Positions 4,555-8,302 of a stretch of 8,302 nt of DNA are shown piece after piece. The stretch covers positions 1-8,302 of the forward strand of contig DXZV01000026.1 of assembly GCA_019419485.1 (NCBI GenBank), given 5' to 3'. The position numbers and the translations under genes are program-made. The notes beneath the pieces were generated by a model. The model was not told the DNA's origin. It did not search any database and saw nothing but the letters and a program-made list of their open reading frames with translations. Every line of letters begins with the position of its first letter. Position 1 is the first letter of the stretch. The stretch comes from Collinsella sp. (GTDB lineage Bacteria > Actinomycetota > Coriobacteriia > Coriobacteriales > Coriobacteriaceae).

Positions 4555-6120
4555 CTAGTGCTCCATTGTAGTAGATGCCGCGTCCGCCGTGTGCTCGCGG
4601 GGCAGATGAATTGTAAAAGTCGTACCCTTTCCAAGCTCCGACTCCACGGATATGTAGCCATGGTGACGCTCGACGATCTGCTTGGTCACGGCGAGGCCGA
4701 CGCCCAGGCCGCCAGCTTCGCGGGCGCGGCTGGCATCGGCGCGCCAAAACCGCCCGAAAATGCGCGACAGATCGTCCTTGGCAATACCGATGCCGGTATC
4801 AGAAACGGCAATGCTGACGTGCCTGCGGTCACTGAGCACCGACACCACGACCCAACCGCCCTCGGGGGTGTAGCGCATGGCGTTGCTCATGAGGTTGATA
4901 ACACATTGCGTGATCATGTCGGGATCGGCCTCGACGACATCGTCGTGCCCTTGGGTTTCATCTGCAAAGCGAAGACGAAGGTCACGGTCGGCAAACAGAC
5001 GCTCCTGGCCGTTCACAATCGATCGCACGAACGGAACCATGTCCACCGGTTCTAGATTGAGCGGAGCCGTGCTGTTTTCCATACGCGATAGGTCGAGCAT
5101 CTGCTGCACCAGACGAGCCAGGCGACGCGTCTCGGAAGCAACGGTCTCCAAATGCTCATCGTCGGTGGGATACACGCCATCCTGCATGGCCTCGACCGTT
5201 GCGAGCATGGCCATAAGCGGCGTGCGAAGCTCGTGTGCAACGTCTGAGGTCAGGCGCTTCTCGTGTTTCATATCCTTCTCGAGCGAGGTGGCCATCTCAT
5301 CGAAGGTCTCACCCAGCTGATCGATCTCGTCATCACCGCGCAGCCCCGTGCGAGCCGACAGGTCGCCGTCACGGATTTGCTTTGCGGTACTGGTGATGCG
5401 ATGAATCGGTTTGGTGAGCATGCGCGACACGAGCGATCCGATAACGACCGAAATGCAGATTGCAACAACCGCGGCGAGGGCCATGGCGTTAAAGGTCTTC
5501 TCCCTAAACGCAGAGTCCGCCTTGGTGAGCAGAGCGTCGGAGCCGATGGCCCACAGCTTTACCTGTCCGACATGCTCGCCGGAAGACGTTACAATCTCGA
5601 CGTTAGCAACGCTATCGGAGTCGGTTGGAGCAGACGAGACCGGGCTATGCGATGCCCTCTTGCCGCTCGTGTCGTCGGTCGTAGCCTGGTTTTCGCGTAC
5701 ATCGGCGGTGGCGCTTGCCGAGGGCCAGGAATCGTCATAAACGATCACACCCTTTTTATTGACGACCTGCATGCCCAGATCGTCGGAAACCAAACTCGAT
5801 GTCGCGACCGTACGTAGCTCGCCCGCAGTCCAATTGCCGTTTTCCTCATACGACGTCGCAAGCTTTTCGGCAGCGGAATTTGCGATTTCGACGATATTAG
5901 AGCGCGTGTAATCCGAAAAGACCGTGCCCCACACAACAGAGACCACGCCCACCAGCACCAATACCGTCATGAGCGATGTCAGAGCAAAAGCAAGTGCCAT
6001 GCGCGAGGGATAGCTCATCGTTGGCCGTGAATCGGAACGAGGCGTGTTCCAACTAGCCTTGGAACCCGCCTCGCTCTCCTGCTTGTGCTTTTGTCCGATT
6101 TCAAAGCGCGCAGGTGTCAT
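4555..6120 (-). CDS. membrane sensor histidine kinase of a two-component system
   Basis: The 521-residue protein has the layout of an EnvZ/PhoR-type kinase. A polar N-terminal stretch (1-40) precedes the first membrane helix (about 43-68), then an extracytoplasmic sensor region (about 69-208), a second helix (about 211-233) and a HAMP linker to about 285. The dimerisation and phosphoacceptor helix carries SDVAHELRTPL with His296. The ATPase domain has the N-box NLMSNAMRYTPEG (409-421), DTGIGI (441-446), the F-box IFGRFWR (454-460) and GGLGVGLAV (470-478). All catalytic motifs are intact. The sensor region contains a long Ser/Thr/Asp/Ala-rich stretch (about 133-172), probably disordered. The start lies 11 bases after the response regulator stop with a modest AGGGA, so the two are cotranscribed and presumably partners. 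An ATG at residue 35 is possible but has no better ribosome-binding site. The stimulus is unknown. Confidence 0.95.
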   Translation of the reverse strand: MTPARFEIGQKHKQESEAGSKASWNTPRSDSRPTMSYPSRMALAFALTSLMTVLVLVGVVSVVWGTVFSDYTRSNIVEIANSAAEKLATSYEENGNWTAGELRTVATSSLVSDDLGMQVVNKKGVIVYDDSWPSASATADVRENQATTDDTSGKRASHSPVSSAPTDSDSVANVEIVTSSGEHVGQVKLWAIGSDALLTKADSAFREKTFNAMALAAVVAICISVVIGSLVSRMLTKPIHRITSTAKQIRDGDLSARTGLRGDDEIDQLGETFDEMATSLEKDMKHEKRLTSDVAHELRTPLMAMLATVEAMQDGVYPTDDEHLETVASETRRLARLVQQMLDLSRMENSTAPLNLEPVDMVPFVRSIVNGQERLFADRDLRLRFADETQGHDDVVEADPDMITQCVINLMSNAMRYTPEGGWVVVSVLSDRRHVSIAVSDTGIGIAKDDLSRIFGRFWRADASRAREAGGLGVGLAVTKQIVERHHGYISVESELGKGTTFTIHLPREHTADAASTTMEH

Positions 6121-6131
6121 ATGTGATTTCC

Positions 6132-6854
6132 CTATTTCTCGTCCGACTTATCGGTCTTGGCCGGAGCCTCGAAGCGATAGCCGACACCATGGACGGTGTA
6201 GAGCCACTTGGGCTTCTTGGGATCATCGCCCAGCTTGGCGCGAAGATTCTTCACGTGGCTATCGATGGTGCGCTCATAGCCCTCAAAGTCATACCCGAGC
6301 ACTTTCTCGACCAGCTCCATGCGGTTATACACACGGCCGGGATGGCGGGCAAGCGTGGTGAGCAGCTTGAACTCGGAAGCCGTCAGGTCGACTTCCTTGC
6401 CCTCGACCAAAATCTTATGGCCCGAGATGTCAATGACCAGATCGCCAAAGTCGAGCACCTCGACGGCCGGCTCATCGGCCTGGTGGGCACGGCGGAACAG
6501 AGCGCGAACACGGGCGACGAGCTCGCGCGGCGAGAACGGCTTAATCAGATAGTCGTCGGCGCCGAGCTCAAGACCGATAATACGGTCCTCGATCTCGCCC
6601 TTAGCCGTCAGCATGATGATGGGGACATCCGAGGTATCGCGAATGGTGCGGCAAACGCGCTCGCCGGGGATCTTGGGGAGCATAAGGTCGAGCACGACCA
6701 GGTCAAACTGATGCTTCTCGAACTCCTCGATCGCGGACTGGCCGTCGCCGACACCCACAACCCAGTAGCCTTCGCGCTCGAGATAGGCAGCGACGGCGTC
6801 ACGGATTGCCTTCTCATCCTCGACCAGCAGAATCTTTTTTGCATCTGAAGCCAT
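6132..6854 (-). CDS. OmpR/PhoB-family response regulator
   Basis: The 240-residue DNA-binding regulator has a receiver domain at residues 6-120 with the acidic pair Glu12-Asp13, phosphoacceptor Asp56 (in VVLDLMLP), Thr83 and Lys105 (in LIKPFSPREL), all intact. A winged-helix domain follows at about 135-228, with the typical LTASEFKLL at 157-165, the recognition-helix region ERTIDSHVKNLRAKL at 194-208 and YTVHGVGYRF at 219-228. Phosphorylation by the adjacent kinase should promote dimerisation and promoter binding. I start at the ATG at 6854, seven bases from AGGGGGG. The frame extends seven codons further to a TTG that lacks a ribosome-binding site and is itself read through the G-run. The target genes are unknown. 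The neighbouring lipoprotein gene and its own promoter are candidates. Confidence 0.96.
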   Translation of the reverse strand: MASDAKKILLVEDEKAIRDAVAAYLEREGYWVVGVGDGQSAIEEFEKHQFDLVVLDLMLPKIPGERVCRTIRDTSDVPIIMLTAKGEIEDRIIGLELGADDYLIKPFSPRELVARVRALFRRAHQADEPAVEVLDFGDLVIDISGHKILVEGKEVDLTASEFKLLTTLARHPGRVYNRMELVEKVLGYDFEGYERTIDSHVKNLRAKLGDDPKKPKWLYTVHGVGYRFEAPAKTDKSDEK

Positions 6855-6893
6855 AACACGGCCCCCCTGTCTCAATCAGCTAAGAACAAGCCC

Positions 6894-6899
6894 ATTTTA
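6894..6899 (-). promoter_or_regulatory. possible -10 box for the two-component operon
   Basis: TAAAAT on the minus strand is the best -10 match in the gap before the response regulator, about 40 bases upstream of its ATG. No good -35 box lies at the right distance, so it is either an activator-dependent promoter or not a promoter. Confidence 0.3.
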
Positions 6900-6909
6900 A
6901 CGCACCTGA

Positions 6910-6948
6910 GCCCGCCGGATGCCACTATGACGCGGCAGCTCGGCGGGC
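6910..6948. repeat. long inverted repeat upstream of the response regulator gene
   Basis: A perfect eight-base stem (gcccgccg at 6910-6917, cggcgggc at 6941-6948) encloses 23 bases that can pair further (tgcc at 6920-6923, ggca at 6934-6937). No T-run follows on either strand, so it is not a typical terminator. It lies about 60 bases after the lipoprotein stop and just upstream of the candidate -10 box. It could be a weak transcript end, a processing site or a regulator site. Confidence 0.55.
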
Positions 6949-7007
6949 GGTACTCACAATTACAACGCGTTTATTCCCCTGTTGGCGCCTTTTTAACCCC
7001 TCTAAGC

Positions 7008-8219
7008 TTAAAGAGAGAATAGGCGTGCGGTGACCGTCTCGGGTATACCCTGGCTGTTGCGCACCGTGGCGTACGTAAGAAATGAGTCCGATTTTCCCGC
7101 CGTAGCTGGATAATCGCCATATTCCAAAGCGCGGTCGGGCGACAGTAGCGAGCCATAGGTCTTGGCAGAGGTGTCGATGAGAAAATGCGATGCCTGTACC
7201 TTAACGAGATATTTATTCTTCTTGCCGGCAGCACATGCGAGCGGCTCGCGGGACAGGAAGAGGTATGGCCCTCCCTCATTACCGATATACGTGCCCATGT
7301 TGCCCAGGCTGCCCACGCCACTATAGGTCGCCTCGATAGAAAACACGAAGGTATCGCCCATATATACGGCCTCGAAAGGCGAGACTGACGAGGGAAGGAC
7401 TAGCTGGGCACGTTTGGTGTTGTTGCCATCGGTCAGATCGATTGCCGTTATGCCGTAGTAGACGCCCTCGTCGTTGCGGACACGCGGCGAGATGGTCAAA
7501 ATGCCGTCGCTCACGCGCGGGGCCGACGCAAAGCGGCCCGTCGATTTCCAAATTGTCTCGGCCTTGGATTCATCAAGCGAGCGACGATAGCAAAACGAAT
7601 CACTACTCGTTTTATTGCCGCCTGCCGAAGGCATTTTATACCAGATGGCTGATGACCCGAACGCCGTAAACAGTGGCGGATCGTAGTCCTTGCCACCTCG
7701 ATCGAGCTCAACCACGTCGCCAGAGAGCGAAGCGCCCGACAGATTTTGAGCGTAGAGCTTCCACGATGAACTGGCAAAGTTCATCTCAACCCACGCAAAC
7801 ACGCCGTCGCCGGCACGGACATCGTAAAAAGCATATCCCGTGCCCTCGATAGGATTCTCAATTAATGTGGTAAGCGAGCCATCGCCCAGGTTGAGCACAC
7901 CGAGTGTGTTGGCGTGCAGTGCCGATGCGGGTGCCATCATTGCCGCAGCATAGTCACCATCGCAGTAGTACAGCAACGTGCCCAGCGGCAGCGTCCACGA
8001 TGCCGCCGGCTCAAGATCGATGTCAACTGCCTCGTACTCATCAGTGATCGAGACAATCTTCGAATCGTCCTTGATAACCTGTGGCTCACCAGCGGCGTCG
8101 TCGCTGGTACCCGTTTTCTTTGAGCATCCGGCAAACACCGTGGCAGCGCCCGCGGCAGCCCCTCCGAGCACAAAGCCGCGGCGCGATATTCCGTTCTTGA
8201 TCTGGTCGGCGATACTCAT
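7008..8219 (-). CDS. Tat-exported lipoprotein, function unknown, possible beta-propeller
   Basis: The 403-residue product begins with a twin-arginine signal, SRRGFVL at residues 12-18, then a hydrophobic Ala/Gly run and the lipobox-like VFAGC with the lipidated cysteine at 32. This predicts a folded protein sent through the Tat system and anchored outside the membrane. A polar, acidic linker follows (33-70). The rest is rich in short beta-strand-like segments with aromatic residues and many Gly/Asp turns (for example FYDVRAGDGVFAWVEM and PRVSDGILTISPR). That is reminiscent of a beta-propeller or TolB-like fold, but I see no clean repeat or named domain. The start is the ATG at 8219, which overlaps the upstream TAA by one base. 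The frame continues 18 codons further upstream, but that would bury the signal peptide behind a basic extension. It may work with the downstream envelope sensor kinase; this is a guess from proximity. Confidence 0.88.
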   Translation of the reverse strand: MSIADQIKNGISRRGFVLGGAAAGAATVFAGCSKKTGTSDDAAGEPQVIKDDSKIVSITDEYEAVDIDLEPAASWTLPLGTLLYYCDGDYAAAMMAPASALHANTLGVLNLGDGSLTTLIENPIEGTGYAFYDVRAGDGVFAWVEMNFASSSWKLYAQNLSGASLSGDVVELDRGGKDYDPPLFTAFGSSAIWYKMPSAGGNKTSSDSFCYRRSLDESKAETIWKSTGRFASAPRVSDGILTISPRVRNDEGVYYGITAIDLTDGNNTKRAQLVLPSSVSPFEAVYMGDTFVFSIEATYSGVGSLGNMGTYIGNEGGPYLFLSREPLACAAGKKNKYLVKVQASHFLIDTSAKTYGSLLSPDRALEYGDYPATAGKSDSFLTYATVRNSQGIPETVTARLFSL

Positions 8220-8302
8220 TAGGCGATCTCGGCGCGAGCGGCCTCGATAGCGCGCGTGAGCTGATCGGCGCAAGAAGTATTCTTCATACCGCAGGTATTA
8301 CC
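8219..8302 (-). CDS. C-terminal end of an unidentified gene running off the right edge
   Basis: The minus-strand frame is open from the window edge to a TAA at 8221-8219 and encodes the last 27 residues of a protein, including TCGMKNTSC, a pair of cysteines six residues apart, and an Ala-rich helical end (TRAIEAARAEIA). The stop overlaps the lipoprotein ATG (TAATG), so the two are almost certainly cotranscribed and translationally coupled. The cysteines could bind metal or form a disulfide, but too little is visible to assign a family. Confidence 0.7.
   Translation of the reverse strand, partial: GNTCGMKNTSCADQLTRAIEAARAEIA

Noticed and set aside
6114..6848. 244-codon plus-strand frame opposite the response regulator
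   Set aside because: It is a shadow frame; the minus-strand regulator has all its catalytic residues.

Overview
The window is a stretch of bacterial chromosome in which every confident gene is on the minus strand. GC-rich coding sequence, Shine-Dalgarno motifs with GTG as well as ATG starts, a Tat-type lipoprotein and the gene content suggest a high-GC gut Actinobacteriota of the Coriobacteriia, most like Collinsella. This assignment is inference from style and content, not from a database match.

Layout in the direction of transcription (high to low coordinates). (1) At the right edge is the last 27 codons of an unidentified gene. Its TAA overlaps the ATG of a Tat-exported lipoprotein (7008-8219). 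(2) A 152-base gap with a long inverted repeat leads to a two-component system: an OmpR/PhoB-type response regulator (6132-6854) and, 11 bases on, its sensor histidine kinase (4555-6120). (3) A hairpin separates this from a two-gene unit of purC (3558-4445) and a small two-helix membrane protein (2982-3557). The second gene's GTG directly abuts the purC stop, and its ribosome-binding site lies in the last purC codons. A strong rho-independent terminator closes the unit. (4) An M29-family metallo-aminopeptidase (1612-2892) follows. Its stop codon lies inside a well-spaced promoter for tRNA-Lys(TTT) (1508-1583), which has its own terminator.

The left 1.5 kb is different. Just beyond the tRNA-Lys terminator is a shrunken second copy of the same tRNA (1332-1372) that keeps both acceptor-strand ends but has lost most of the middle. 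Next comes a visibly AT-richer gene for a TraX-family membrane protein (517-1314), then about 500 bases with no confident gene. A roughly 70-base module (TTCGAA palindrome, terminator hairpin, conserved ctattctatg) occurs once beside the tRNA and again about 1,165 bases away on the far side of traX. TraX therefore sits between two direct repeats next to a tRNA gene, which looks like a small accessory cassette or the scar of a larger one. This is the most interesting part of the window.

The rest is ordinary core metabolism and signalling: purine synthesis, peptide turnover, and an envelope sensor with its regulator next to an exported lipoprotein. No CRISPR array, insertion sequence, integrase or complete mobile element is visible.
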